A DNA stretch of 64,000 nt, taken from Calliopsis andreniformis. Its lineage: Eukaryota > Arthropoda > Insecta > Hymenoptera > Andrenidae. The notes under the pieces were generated by a model. That model ran no database searches, was not told where the DNA came from, and saw only the letters and a program-made list of their open reading frames with translations. This document shows positions 12,161 to 26,400 of this stretch, piece by piece (the first letter of the stretch is position 1; every line of letters starts with the position of its first letter). Location of the stretch: positions 28,972,001-29,036,000 of the forward strand of contig NW_027480422.1 of assembly GCF_051401765.1 (NCBI RefSeq), read 5' to 3'. A program made the position numbers and the translations under genes.

Positions 12161-15100
12161 AGGAATAAAATACAATATAAATACAACAGTTTTTCCATCG
12201 TATAAAATGAATAATTGCAAACAGTGTGAAAGTAATGGTCATTTCTACGTTCCGGGCAATCTCGACTTCACTCTAGGGCGTTGCTCCACTGGATGGAATA
12301 GTTAGGTCCTAAGAAGTCAACGCCAGATGCATAAAATACAATATAAATGCAACAGCTTTCCATCGTCTAAAACGAATAATTGCAACCAGTGTGAAAGTAA
12401 TGGCCATTTCAGCGTTACGGGCATCCTAGACTTAACCCTAAGGCATTGCTCCACCAGATCGAATAGATAGGGCCTTAGAAGTCAACGCCAGAAGCATAAA
12501 GAACAATAAAAATCCAACAGTTTTTCCATCGCGTAACAGGAATAATTGCAAACAGTGTGAAGGTAATAGTCATGTCTACGCTCCGGTAAACCTTGGCTTC
12601 ACTCTAGGGCGTTGCTCCACCAGATCGAGTAGTTAGGGCCTTAGACGTCAACGCCAGAAGCATAAAATAAAATAAAAATACAACACTTTTTCCATCGCAC
12701 TCAATTAATGATTGCAAACATTGTGAAAGTAACGGTCATTTCTACGTTCCGGGCAACCTAGGCTTCACTCTAGGGCGATGCTCCACCGGACCGAATATTT
12801 AGGGCCTTAGAAAACAACTCCAGACGCATAAAATACAATAAAAGTACATCAGTTTTTCCATCGTATAACAGGAATAATTGCAACCAGAGTGAAAGTGATG
12901 GTCATTTCTACGTTCCGGGCGACCTAGGCTACACTCTAGGGCGTTGCTCCACCAGATCGGATAGCTAGGCCTTAGAAGTCAACGCCCGAAGCATAAAATA
13001 CAATAAAAATACAACAGTTTTTCCATCGTATAAAAGGAATAATTGCAACCAGTTCGAAAGTAACGGCCATTTCTACGTTCCGGGCATCCTAGACTTAACA
13101 CTGAGGCATTGCTCCACTAGATCGAATACATAGGGTCTTAGAAGTCAACGCCAGAAGCATAAAGTACATTAAAAATCCAACAGTTTGTCCATCGTATAAC
13201 AGGAATAATTGCCACTAGTGTGAAAGTGATGGTCATTTCTGCATTCCGGTCAACCTAGGCTTCACTCTAGGTCGTTGCTCCTCCAGATAGAGTAGCTAGG
13301 GCCCAGGAAGTCAACGCCAGAAGCATAAGATACAATATAAATACAACAGTTTTTCCCTTGTATATCAGGAATAATTGCAACCAGTGTGAAAGGTATGGTC
13401 ATTTCTACGTTCCGGGCAACCTAGGCTTCACTCTAGGGCGTTGCTCCACCACATCGGATGGCTGCGGCCTTAGAAGTCAACGCCAGAAGCATAAAATACA
13501 ATATAAATACAACAGTTTTTCAATCGTATAACAGGAATAATTGCAAACAGTGTGAAAGATATGGTCATTTCTACGTTGCGGGCATCCTAGGCTTCACTCT
13601 AGGGCATTGCTCCACCACATCGAATAGCTACGGCCTTAGAAGTCAACGCCATAACTATAAAAAGCAATATAAATATAACAGTTTTTCCATTGTATAACAG
13701 GAATAATTGCAACCAGTGTGAAAGATATAGTCATTTCTACGTTCCGGGCAACCTAGGCTTCACTCTGGGGCGTGGTTCCCCCAGATCGAATAGTTAGGGC
13801 CTAAGAAGCCTACGCCAGAAGCATAAAATACAATATAAATGCCACAGTTTTTCCATCGTATAACAGGAATAATTGCAACCAGAGTGAAGGTGATGGCCAG
13901 TTCTAAGTTCCGGGCAACCTAGGCTTCACTCTAGAGCGTTTTTCCACCAGATCGAATAGCTAGGACCTTAGAAGTCAACGCCAGAAGCACAAAATAAAAT
14001 AAAAATACAAGAGTTATTCCATCGTATAACAGGAATAATTGCAAACAGTGTGAAAGTAATGGTCATTTCTACGTTCCGGGCAATCTAGACTTCACTCTAG
14101 GGCGTTGCTCCACCGGATCGAATAGTTAGGGCCTTAGAAGTCAACGCCCGAACCATAAAATACAAAATTAATACAACAGTTTTACCATTGTATAAAACGA
14201 GTGATTGCAACCCGAGTGAAACTTATGGTCATTTCTACGATCCGTGCAACATAGGATGCACTCTAGGTCGTTGCTCCACCACATCGATTAGCTACGGCCT
14301 TAGAAGTCAACGCCAGAAGCATAAAATACAATATAAATACAACAGCTTTTCCATCGTCTAAAACGAAGAACTGCAACCAGTGTGAAAGTAATGGCCATTT
14401 CAACGTTACGGGCATCCTAGACTTAACTCTGAGGCATTGCTCCGCCAGATCGAATAGATAGGGCCTTAGAAGTCAACGCCAGAATCATACAGTACAATAA
14501 GAATCCAACAGTTTTTCCATCGTATAACAGGAAAAATTGCAAACAGTGTGAAGGTAATAGTCAGTTCTACGCTCCGGTCAACCTAGGCTTCACTCTAGGG
14601 CGTTGCTCCACCAGATCGAATAGGTAGGTCCTTAGAAGTCAACGCCGGAAGCATAAAATAAAATAAAAATACAACAGTTGTTCCATCGTATAACAGGAAT
14701 AATTACAACCTGTGTGAAATTAATGGGCATTTCTACGTTCCGTGCAACCTAGGCTTCACTCTAGGGCGTCGCTCCACCAGGTCGGATAGTTAGAGCCTTA
14801 GAAAACAACTCCAGACGCATAAAATGCAAAATTAATAGAACAGTTTTTCCATTGTATAAAACGAATGATTGCAACCAGAGTGAAACTTATGGTCATTTCT
14901 ACGTTCTGGGCAACCTAGGCCTCACTCTAGGGCGATGCTCCACCGGATCGAATATTTAGGGCCTAAGAAGTCAACGCCAAAAGCATAAAATACAATAAAA
15001 ATACAACAGTTTTTCCATCGTATAGCATGAATAATTGCAACCAGAGTGAAAGTAATTCTCATTTCTACGCTCCGGTCAACCCAGGCTTCACTCTAGGGCG

Positions 15101-18100
15101 TTGCTCCACCAGATCGAATAGTTAGGGCCTTAGACGTCAACGCCAGAAGCATAAAATAAAATAAAAATACAACAGTTGTTCCATCGTATATCAGGAATAA
15201 TTACAACCGGTGTGAAAGTAATAGGCATTTCTACGTTCCGTGCAACCTAGGCTTCCCTCTAGGGCGTTGCTACACCAGGTCGGATAGTTAGGGCCTTAGA
15301 AAACAACTCCAGACGCATAAAATACAATAAAAGTACATCAGTTTTTCCATCGTATAACAGGAATAATTGCAACCAGAGTGAAAGTGATGGTCATTTCGAC
15401 GTTCCGGGCGACCTAGGCTACACTCTAGGGCGTTGCTCCACCAGATCGGATAGCTAGGGCCTTAGAAGTCAACGACCGAAGCATAAAATACAATAAAAAT
15501 ACAACAGTTTTTCCATCGTATAAAAGGAATAATTTCAACCAGTGTGAAAGTAATGGTCATTTCTACGTTCCCAGCCACCTAGGCTTCACTCTAGGGCGTT
15601 GTTCCTCCAGATCGAATAGCTAGGGCCTAAGAAGTCTACAGCAGAAGCATAAAATACAATATAAATACAACAGTTTTTCCATCGTATAACAGGAATAATT
15701 GCAACCAGAGTGAAGGTGTTGGTCATTTCTAAGTTCCGGGCAACCTAGGCTTCACTCTAGAGCGTTGCTCCACCAGATCGAATAGCTAGGGCCTTAGAAG
15801 TCAACGCCCGAAGCATAAAATGCTAAATTAATAGAACAGTTTTTCCATTGTATAAAACGAATGATTGCAACCAGAGTGAAACTAATGGTCATTTCTACGT
15901 TCTGGGCAACCTAGGCCTCACTCTAGGGCGATGCTCCACCGGATCGAATATTTAGGGCCTAAGAAGTCAACGCCAGAAGCATAAAATACAATAAAAATAC
16001 AACAGTTTTTCCATCGTATAACAGGAATAATTGCAAACAGTGTGAAAGTGTTGGCCATTTCTACGTTCCGGGCAACCTTGGCTTCACTCTAGGTCGTCGT
16101 TCCACCAGATCGAATAGCTACGTCCTTAGAAGTCAACGCCAGAAGCATAAAATACAATATAAATGCGACAGATCTTCCATCGTATAAAATGAATAGTTGC
16201 AATCAGTGCGAAAATAATGTATCTTTTCTACGTTCCGTGCAACCTAGGCTTGACTCTAGGTCGTTGCTCCACCAGATCGAATAGGTAGGGCCATAGAAGT
16301 CAATGCCCGAATAAAAGAATACAATATAAATACAACAGTTTTTCTATCGTATAAAATGAATAATTGCTAACAGTGTGAAAGTAATGGTCACTTCTACGGC
16401 TCGGGCAACTGAGCCTTCACTCTATGGCGTTGTTCTACCAGATCGAATAGCTACAGCCTTAGAAGTCAACGCCAGAAGCATAAAATACAATATAAATACA
16501 ACAGTTTTTCCATCGTATACAATTAATGATTGCAAACATTGTGAAAGTAACGGTCACTTCTACGTTCCGTGCAACCTAGGCTTCCCTCTAGGGCGTTGCT
16601 ACACCAGGTCGGATAGTTAGGGCCTTAGAAAACAACTCCAGACGCATAAAATACAATATAAATACAACAGTTTTTCCACGGTATAAAACGAATAATTGCA
16701 ACCAGTATGAAAGTTATGGTCATTTCTACGTTCCGGGCAACCTAGGCTTCACCCTAGGGCGTTGCTCCACCAGATCGGATAGCTAGGGCCTTAGAAGTCA
16801 ACGCCCGAAGCATAAAATACAATAAAAATACAACAGTTTTTCCATCGTATAAAAGGAATAATTGCAACCAGTGTGAAAGTAATGGTCATTTCTACGTTCC
16901 CAGCCACCTAGGCTTCACTCTAGGGCGTTGTTCCTCCAGATCGAATAGCTAGGGCCTAAGAAGTCTACAGCAGAAGCATAAAATACAATATAAATACAAC
17001 AGTTTTTCCATCGTATAACAGGAATAATTGCAACCAGAGTGAAGGTGTTGGTCATTTCTAAGTTCCGGGCAACCTAGGCTTCACTCTAGAGCGTTGCTCC
17101 ACCAGATCGAATAGCTAGGGCCTTACAAGTCAAGCCAGAAGCACAAAATAAAATAAAAATACAACAGTTATTCCATCGTATAACAGGAATAATTACAACC
17201 AGTGTGAAAGTAATGGTCATTTCTACGTTCCCAGCCACCTAGGCTTCACTCTAGGGCGTTGTTCCTCCAGATCGAATAGCTAGGGCCTTAGAAGTCTACA
17301 GCAGAAGCATAAAATACAATATAAATACAACAGTTTTTCCCTTGTATAACAGGAATACTTGCAACCAGAGTGAAGGTGCTGGTCATTTCTAAGTTCCGGG
17401 CAACCTAGGCTTCACTCGAGGGCGTCGCTCCACCACATCGAATAGCTACGGCCCTAGAAGACAACGCCATAACCATAAAATACAATATAAATACAACAGT
17501 CTTTCCATCGTATAAAACGAATAATTGCAACCAGTCTGATAGCTATGGTCATTTCTACGTTCCGGGCAACCTAGGCTTCACCCTAGGGCGTAGCTCCACC
17601 AGATCGAATAGTTAGGGCCTAAGAAGTCAATGCCAGAAGCATGAAATACGATATATGTACAACAGTTTTTCCATCGTATAAAATAAGTAATTGCAACCAG
17701 TGTGAAAGTAACGGCCATTTCTACGTTCCGGGCATCCTAGACTTAACACTGAGGCATTGCTCCACCAGATCGAATACATAGGGCCTTAGAAGTCAACCCC
17801 AGAAGCATAAAATACAATATAAATACAACAGTTTTTCAATCGTATAACAGGAGTAATTGCCACCAGTGTGAAAGTTATGGTCATTTCTGCATTCCGGGCA
17901 ACCTAGGCTTCACTCTAGGGCGTTGCTCCTCCAGATAGAATAGTTAGGGCCCAGGAAGTCAACGCCAGAAGCATAAAATAAAATATAAATGCAACAGCTT
18001 TTCCCTTGTATAACAGGAATAATTGCAACCAGTGTGAAAGGTATGGCTATTTCTACGTTCCGGGCAACCTAGGCTTCACTCTAGGGCGTTGCTCCACCAC

Positions 18101-18229
18101 ATCGGATAGCTGCGGCCTTAGAAGTCAACGCCAGAAGCATAAAATACAATATAAATACAACAGTTTTTCAATCGTATAACAGGAGTAATTGCAAACAGTG
18201 TGAAAGATATGGTCATTTCTACATTCCGA

Positions 18230-19060
18230 GCAGCCTAGGCTTCAGTCTAGGGCGTGGTTCCCCCAGATCGAATAATTAGGGCCTAAGAAGCCTACGCCAG
18301 AAGCATAAAATACAATATAAATACCACAGTATTTCCATCGTATAACAGGTATAATTGCAACCAGAGTGAAGGTGACGGTCATTTCTAAGTTCCGGGCAAC
18401 CTAGGCTTCACTCTAGAGCGTTGCTCCGCCAGATCGAATAGCTAGGACCTTAGAAGTCAACGCCAGAAGCATAAAGTACATTAAAAATCCAACAGTTTGT
18501 CCATCGTATAACAGGAGTAATTGCCACCAGTGTGAAAGTTATGGTCATTTCTGCATTCCGGGCAACCTAGGCTTCACTCTAGGGCGTTGCTCCTCCAGCT
18601 AGAATAGCTAGGGCCCAGGAAGTCAACGCCAGAAGCATAAAATAAAATATAAATGCAACAGTTTTTCCCTTGTATAACAGGAATAATTGCAACCAGTGTG
18701 AAAGATATGGTTATTTCTACGTTCCGGGTAACCTAGGCTTCACTCTAGGGCGTTGCTCCACCACATCGGATAGCTGCGGCCTTAGAAGTCAACGCCAGAA
18801 GCATAACATACAATATAAATACAACGGTTTTTCCATCGTATAACAAGAATAATTGCAGCCATTGTGAAAGTGATGGTCATTTCTACATTCCGAGCAGCCT
18901 AGGCTTCACTCTAGGGCGTTGTTCCTCCAGATCGAATTGCTAGGGCCTAAGAAGTCTACACCAGAAGCATAAAATACAACATAAATACAACAGTTTTTCC
19001 ATCGTAAAGCAGGAATAAATGCAACCAGTGTGAAAGTGATGGTCATTTCTACGTTCCGGG
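18230..19060. repeat. 5-monomer HOR, copy 1 (copy A version)
   Basis: The CTCTAGAGCGTTGCTCC landmark at 18,411 recurs at 19,241, 830 bp or five monomers on, together with its neighbours (CTTCAGTCTAGGGCGTGG, the ATAAAGTACATTAAAAATCC leader, a TCCTCCAG monomer). The corresponding unit in copy B contains six monomers. The version here lacks the GTTGCGGGCATCCTGGGC monomer seen at B 35,987-36,005. Confidence 0.82.
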
Positions 19061-19890
19061 CAACCTAGGCTTCAGTCTAGGGCGTGGTTCCCCCAGATCG
19101 AATAATTAGGGCCTAAGAAGCCTACGCCAGGAGCATAAAATACAATATAAATGCCACAGTATTTCCGTCGTATAACAGGTATAATTGCAACCAGAGTGAA
19201 GGTGACGGTCATTTCTAAGTTCCGGGCAACCTAGGCTTCACTCTAGAGCGTTGCTCCACCAGATCGAATAGCTAGGACCTTAGAAGTCAACGCCAGAAGC
19301 ATAAAGTACATTAAAAATCCAACAGTTTGTCCATCGTATAACAGGAGTAATTGCCACCAGTGTGAAAGTTATGGTCATTTCTGCATTCCGGGCAACCTAG
19401 GCTTCACTCTAGGGCGTTGCCCCTCCAGATAGAATAGTTAGGTCCCAGGAAGTCAACGCCAGAAGCATAAAATAAAATATAAATGCAACAGTTTTTCCCT
19501 TGTATAACAGGAATAATTGCAACCAGTGTGAAACGTATGGTCATTTCTACGTTCCGGGCAACCTAGGCTTCACTCTAGGGCATTGCTCCACCACATGGGA
19601 TAGCTGCGGCCTTAGAAGTCAACGCCAGAAGCATAAAATACAATATAAATACAACAGCTTTTCAATCGTATAACAGGAGTAATTGCAAACAGTGTGAAAG
19701 ATATGGTCATTTCTACGTTGCGGGCATCCTGGGCTTCACTCTAGGGCATTGCTCCACCACATCGAATAGCTACGGCCTTAGAAGTCAACGCCATAACTAT
19801 AAAGAACAATATAAATACAACAGTTTTTCCATTGTATAAAATGAATAATTGCAAACAGTGTGGAGTAGTGGTCATTTCTACTTTCCGGGC
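19061..19890. repeat. 5-monomer HOR, copy 2 (copy A version)
   Basis: Continues the five-monomer unit. Its last part carries AGCTTTTCAATCGTATAAC and GTTGCGGGCATCCTGGGC and then runs into a CCATAACTATAAAGAAC monomer at 19,791. That last monomer recurs at 21,614, 1,823 bp or about eleven monomers later. The unit is therefore nested in a larger repeat that occupies 19,700-22,500. Confidence 0.78.
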
Positions 19891-20520
19891 AACCTAGGCT
19901 TCACTCTAGGCCGTTTCTCCACCACATCGAAGAGCTACTGCCTTAGAAGTCAACGTCTGAAGCATAAAATATAATATAAATACAACAGTTTTTCCATCAT
20001 ATAACACGAATAATTGCAACCAGTGTGAAAGACATGGTCATTTCTACGGTCCGGGTAACCTCGGCTTCACTCTAGGGCGTTGCTCCAACACATCGAATAG
20101 CTACGGCCTTAGGAGTCAACGCCAGAGGCATAAAATACAAAATAAATACAACAGTTTTTCCATCGTATAACAAGAATAATTGCAGCCATTGTGAAAGTGA
20201 TGGTCATTTCTACATTCCGAGCAGCCTAGGCTTCACTCTAGGGCGTTGTTCCTCCAGATCGATTTGCTAGGGCCTAAGAAGTCTACACCAGAAGCATAAA
20301 ATACAACATAAATCCAACAGTTTTTCCATCGTATAACAGGAATAATTGCAACCAGTGTGAAAGTGATGGTCATTTCTACGTTCCGGGCAACCTAGGCTTC
20401 AGTCTAGGGCGTGGTTCCCCCAGATCGAATAATTAGGGCCTAAGAAGCCTACGCCAGAAGCATAAAATACAATTAAATACCACAGTATTTCCATCGTATA
20501 ACAGGTATAATTGCAACCAG

Positions 20521-22450
20521 ACTGAAGGTGATGGTCATTTCTAAGTTCCGGGCAACCTAGGCTTCACTCTAGAGCGTTGCTCCACCAGATCGAATAGCTA
20601 GGACCTTAGAAGTCAACGCCAGAAGCACAAAATAAAATAAAAATACAACAGTTATTACATCGTATAAAAGGAATAATTACAACCAGTGTGAAAGTAATGG
20701 GCATTTCTACGTTCCGTGCAACCTAGGCTTCACTCCAGGGCGTTGGTCCACCAGGTCGAATAGTTAGGGCCTTAGAAAACAACTCCAGACGCATAAAATA
20801 CAATATAAATGCAACAGTTTTTCCACGGTATAAAACGAATAATTGCAACCAGTATGAAAGTTATGGTCATCTCTACGTTCCGGGCAACCTAGGCTTCACC
20901 CTAGGGCGTTGCTGCACCAGATCGCATAGTTAGGGCCTAAGAAGTCAATGCCAGAAGCATAAAATACGAAATATGTACAACAGTTTTTCCATCGTATAAA
21001 ATGAGTAATTGCAACTAGTGTGAAGGTAACGGCCATTTCTACGTTCCGGGCATCCTAGACTTAACACTGAGGCATTGCTCCACCAGATCTAATACATAGG
21101 GCCTTAGAAGTCAACGCCAGAAGCATAAAGTACATTAAAAATCCAACAGTTTGTCCATCGTATAACAGGAGTAATTGCCACCAGTGTGAAAGTTATGGTC
21201 ATTTCTGCATTCCGGCAACCTAGGCTTCACTCTAGGGCGTTGCTCCTCCAGATAGAATAGTTAGGGCCCAGGAAGTCAACGCCAGAAGCATAAAATAAAA
21301 TATAAATGCAACAGTTTTTCCCTTGTATAACAGGAATAATTGCAACCAGTGTGAAACGTATGGTCATTTCTACGTTCCGGGCAACCTAGGCTTCACTCTA
21401 GGGCGTTGCTCCACCACATCGGATAGCTGCGGCCTTAGAAGTCAACGCCAGAAGCATAAAATACAATATAAATACAACAGTTTTTCAATCGTATAACAGG
21501 AGTAATTGCAAACAGTGTGAAAGATATGGTCATTTCTACGTTGCGGGCATCCTGGGCTTCACTCTAGGGCATTGCTCCACCACAGCGAATAGCTACGGCC
21601 TTAGAAGTCAACGCCATAACTATAAAGAGCAATATAAATACAACAGTTTTTCCATTGTATAAAATGAATAATTGCAAACAGTGTGGAGGTAGTGGTCATT
21701 TCTACTTTCCGGGCAACCTAGGCTTCACTCTAGGCCGTTTCTCCACCACATCGAATAGCTACTGCCTTAGAAGGCAACGTCTGAAGCATAAAATATAATA
21801 TAAATACAACAGTTTTTCCATCGTATAACACGAATAATTGCAACCAGTGTGAAAGTGATGGTCATTTCTACGTTCCGGGCAACCTAGGCTTCAGTCTAGG
21901 GCGTGGTTCCCCCAGATCGAATAATTAGGGCCTAAGACGCCTACGCCAGAAGCATAAAATACAATATAAATACCACAGTATTTCCATCGTATAACAGGTA
22001 TAATTGCAACCAGAGTAAAGGTGATGGTCATTTCTAAGTTCCGGGTAACCTAGGCTTCACTCTAGAGCGTTGCTCCACCAGATCGAATAGCTAGGACCTT
22101 AGAAGTCAACGCCAGAAGCACAAAATGAAATAAAAATACAACAGTTATTACATCGTATAAAAGGAATAATTACAACCAGCGTGAAAGTAATGGGCATTTC
22201 TACGTTCCGTGCAACCTAGGCTTCACTCCAGGGCGTTGGTCCACCAGGTCGAATAGTTAGGGCCTTAGAAAACAACTTCAGACGCATAAAATACAATATA
22301 AATACAACAGTTTTTCCACGGTATAAAATGAATAATTGCAACCAGTATGAAAGTTATGGTCATCTCTACGTTCCGGGCAACCTAGGCCTCACCCTAGGGC
22401 GTTGCTCCACCAGATCGAATAGTTAGGGCCTAAGAAGTCAATGCCAGAAG
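20521..22450. repeat. 9-monomer tandem repeat at the end of copy A
   Basis: TCCACCAGATCGAATAGCTA at 20,581 recurs at 22,074 (1,493 bp, nine monomers less one base), with the matching GTTATTACATCGTATAAAAG and GTCATCTCTACG variants in both. The macro-duplicate B has only one of the two. Left of about 37,870 copy B follows the first A copy, and right of it copy B follows the second, including the AAATGAAATAAAAATAC change (A 22,123, B 37,891). A crossover between the two nine-monomer copies explains this either as a loss in B or a gain in A. Confidence 0.85.
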
Positions 22451-23439
22451 CATAAAATACGATATATGTACAACAGTTTTTCCATCGTATAAAACGAGTA
22501 ATTGCAACCAGTGTGAAGGTAACGGCCATTTCTACGTTCCGGGCATCCTAGACTTAACACTGAGGCATTGCTCCACCAGATCGAATACATAGGGCCTTAG
22601 AAGTCAACGCCAGAAACATAAAGTACATTAAAAATCCAACAGTTTGTCCATCGTATAACAGGAGTAATTGCCACCAGTGTGAAAGTTATGGTCATTTCTG
22701 CATTCCGGGCAACCTAGGCTTCACTCTAGGGCGTTGCTCCTCCAGATAGAATAGTTAGGGCCCAGGAAGTCAACGCCAGAAGCATAAAATAAAATATAAA
22801 TACAACAGTATTTCCCTCGTATAACAGTAATAATTGCAACCAGTGTGAAAGGTATAGTCATTTCTACGTTCCGGGCAACCTCGGCTTCACTCTAGGGCGT
22901 TGCTGCACCATATCGAATAGCTACGGCCTTCGGAGTCAACGCCAGAGTCATAAAATACAAAATAAATACAACAGTTTTTCCATCGTATAACAGGAATAAT
23001 TGCAACCAGAGTGAAAGTGATGGTCATTTCTACGTTCCGGGCGACCTAGGCTACACTCTAGGGCGTTGCTCCACCAGATCGGATAGCTAGGGCCTTAGAA
23101 GTCAACGCCCGAAGCATAAAATACAATAAAAATACAACAGTTTTTCCATCGTATAAAAGGAATAATTGCAACCAGTGTGAAAGTAATGGACATTTCTACG
23201 TTCCCAGCCACCTAGGCTTCACTCTAGGGCGTTGTTCCTCCAGATCGAATAGCTAGGGCCTAAGAAGTCTACAGCAGAAGGATAAAATACAATATAAATA
23301 CAACAGTTTTTCCATCGTATAACAGGAATAATTGCAACCAGAGTGAAGGTGTTGGTCATTTCTAAGTTCCGGGCAACCTAGGCTTCAGTCTAGGGCATGG
23401 TTCCCCCAGATCGAATAGTTAGGGCCTAAGAAGCCTACG

Positions 23440-26400
23440 CCAGAAGCATAAAATACAATATAAACACCACAGTTTTTCCATCGTATAACGGGAATAATTG
23501 CAACCAGAGTGAAGGTGATGGTCATTTCTGCATTCTGGGCAACCTAGGCTTCACTCTAGAGCGTTGCTCCACCAGATCGAATAGCTAGGACCTTAGAAGT
23601 CAACGCCAGAAGCACAAAATAAAATAAAAATACAAGAGTTATTCCATCGTATAACAGGAATAATTACAACCTGTGTGAAAGTAATGGGCACTTCTACGCT
23701 CCGTGCAACCTAGGCTTCACTCTAGGGCGTTGGTCCACCCGGCCGAATAGTTAGGGCCTTAGAAGACAACTCCAGACTCATCAAATACAATATAAATACA
23801 ACAGTTTTTCCACGGTATAAAACGAATAATTGCAACCAGTATGAAAGTTATGGTCATTTCTACGTTACGGGCAACCTAGGCTTCACCCTAGGGCGTTACT
23901 CCACCAAATCGAATAGTTAGGGCCTAAGAAGTCAACGCCAGAAGCATAAAATACAAAATAAATACAACAGTTTTTCCATCGTATAACAAGAATAATTGCA
24001 ACCAGTGTGAGAGTGATGGTCATTTCTACATTCCGGGAAACCTAGGCTTCACTCTAGGGCGTTGCTCCACCAGATCGAATACATAGTGCCATAGAAGTCA
24101 ACGCCAGAAGCATAAAGTACATTAAAAATCCAACAGTTTGTCCATCGTATAACAGGAGTAATTGCCACCAGTGTGAAAGTGATGGTCATTTCTGCATTCC
24201 GGGCAACCTCGGCTTCACTCTAGGGCGTTGCTCCTCCAGATAGAATAGTTAGGGCCCAGGAAGTCAACGCCAGAAGCATAAAATAAAATATAAATACAAC
24301 AGTTTTTCCCTTGTATAACAGGAATAATTGCAACCAGTGTGAAAGGTATGGTCATTTCTACGTTCCGGGCAACCTAGGCTTCACTCTAGGGCGTTGCTCC
24401 ACCTCATCGGATAGCTGCGGCCTTAGAAGTCAACGCCAGAAGCATAAAATACAATAAAAGTACATCAGTTTTTCAATCGTATAACAGGAATAATTGCAAC
24501 CAGTGTGAAAGGTATGGTCATTTCTACGTTCCGGGCAACCTAGGCTTCACTCTAGGGCGTTGCTCCTCCAGATAGAGTAGTTAGGGCCCAGGAAGTCAAC
24601 GCCAGAAGCATAAAATAAAATATAAATACAACAGTTTTTCCCTTGTATATCAGGAATAATTGCAACCAGTGTGAAAGGTATGGTCATTTCTACGTTCCGG
24701 GCAACCTAGGCTTCACTCTAGGGCGTTGCTCCACCACATCGGATAGCTGCGGCCTTAGAAGTCAACGCCAGAAGCATAAAACACAATATAAATACAACAG
24801 TTTTTCAATCGTATAACAGGAATAATTGCAAACAGTGTGAAAGATATGGTCATTTCTACGTTGCGGGCATCCTAGGCTTCACTCTAGGGCATTGCCCCAC
24901 CACATCGAATAGCTACGGCCTTATAAGTCAACGCCATAACTATTAAAAGCAATATAAATACAACGGTTTTTCCATTGTATAACAGGAATAATTGCAACCA
25001 GTGTGAAAGTGATGGTCATTTCTGCGTTCCGGGCAACCTAGGCTTCACTCTGGGGCGTGGTTCCCCCAGATCGAATAGTTAGGGCCTAAGAAGCCTACGC
25101 CAGAAGCATAAAATACAATATAAATGCCACAGTTTTTCCATCGTATAACAGGAATAATTGCAACCAGAGTGAAGGTGATGGCCATTTCTAAGCTCCGGGC
25201 AACCTAGGCTTCACTCTAGAGCGTTGCTCCACCAGATCGAATAGCTAGGACCTTAGAAGTCAACGCCAGAAGCACAAAATAAAATAAAAATACAAGAGTT
25301 ATTCCATCGTATAACAGGAATAATTGCAAACAGTGTGAAAGATATGGTCATTTCTACGTTGCGGGCATCCTAGGCTTCACTCTAGGGCATTGCTCCACCA
25401 CATCGAATAGCTACGGCCTTAGAAGTCAACGCCATAACTATAAAAAACGATATAAATACAACAGTTTTCCCATTGTATAACAGGAATAATTGCAACCAGT
25501 GTGAAAGTGATGGTCATTTCTACGTTCCGGGCAACCTAGGCTTCAGTCTAGGGCATGGTTCCCCCAGATCGAATAGTTAGGGCCTAAGAAGCCTACGCCA
25601 GAAGCATAAAATACAATATAAACACCACAGTTTTTCCATCGTATAACGGGAATAATTGCAACCAGAGTGAAGGTGATGGTCATTTCTAAGTTCTGGGCAA
25701 CCTAGGCTTCACTCTAGAGCGTTGCTCCACCAGATCGAATAGCTAGGACCTTAGAAGTCAACGCCAGAAGCACAAAATAAAATAAAAATACAAGAGTTAT
25801 TCCATCGTATGACAGGAATAATTACAACCAGTGTGAAAGTAATGGGCATTTCTACGCTCCGTGCAAACTAGGCTTCACTCTAGGGCGTTGGTCCACCCGG
25901 CCGAATAGTTAGGGCCTTCGAAAACAACTCCAGACTCATAAAATACAATATAAATACAACAGTTTTTCCACGGTATAAAACGAATAATTGCAACCAGTAT
26001 GAAAGTTATGGTCATTTCTACGTTACGGGCAACCTAGGCTTCACCCTAGGGCGTTACTCCACCAAATCGAATAGTTAGGGCCTAAGAAGTCAACGCCAGA
26101 AGCATAAAATACAAAATAAATACAACAGTTTTTGCATCGTATAACAAGAATAATTGCAACCAGCGTGAGAGTGATGGTCATTTCTACATTCCGGGAAACC
26201 TAGGCTTCACTCTAGGGCGTTGCTCCACCAGATCGAATACATAGTGCCATAGAAGTCAACGCCAGAAGCATAAAGTACATTAAAAATCCAACAGTTTGTC
26301 CATCGTATAACAGGAGTAATTGCCACCAGTGTGAAAGTGATGGTCATTTCTGCATTCCGGGCAACCTAGGCTTCACTCTAGGGCGTTGCTCCTCCAGATA

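Larger units (their letters stand above)
9501..18200. repeat. Central part of copy A, mosaic of variants
   Basis: About 52 monomers without one dominant HOR. A four-monomer echo (664 bp) links the AGAACGTATAATTGCAACC variants at 10,211 and 10,875. The CCATAACTATAAA variant, usually preceded by a TTGCGGGCATCC monomer, appears near 10,665 and 13,650. The AGATCTTCC-tagged monomer occurs at 11,688 and 16,169. Stretches at 12,810-13,000, 15,300-15,800 and 16,750-17,100 resemble the start of copy A (5,520-5,980). No gene-like or non-repeat sequence is present. Confidence 0.82.
5546..22971. repeat. Macro-duplication copy A (17,426 bp, about 105 monomers)
   Basis: The sequence from the CAGTTTTTCC at 5,546 reappears at 22,972, directly after this copy ends, so A and B are in direct tandem. 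Spacing between matched sites is 17,426 bp at the start, 17,094-17,095 bp over most of the length, 17,261 bp in two stretches, and about 15,768 bp at the end. Every step corresponds to whole monomers within a base. Aligned stretches differ by a few substitutions per kilobase where I compared them (for example C at 7,085 versus G at 24,179; A at 8,448 versus T at 25,542). The 13-monomer HOR and the smaller HORs inside A also exist inside B, so they predate the macro-duplication. Confidence 0.92.

Noticed and set aside
13052..13068. CENP-B box near-match (GTTCGAAAGTAACGGCC)
   Set aside because: It misses two essential positions of the NTTCGNNNNANNCGGGN consensus and is found in a single variant (with its duplicate near 30,147), not regularly across the array.
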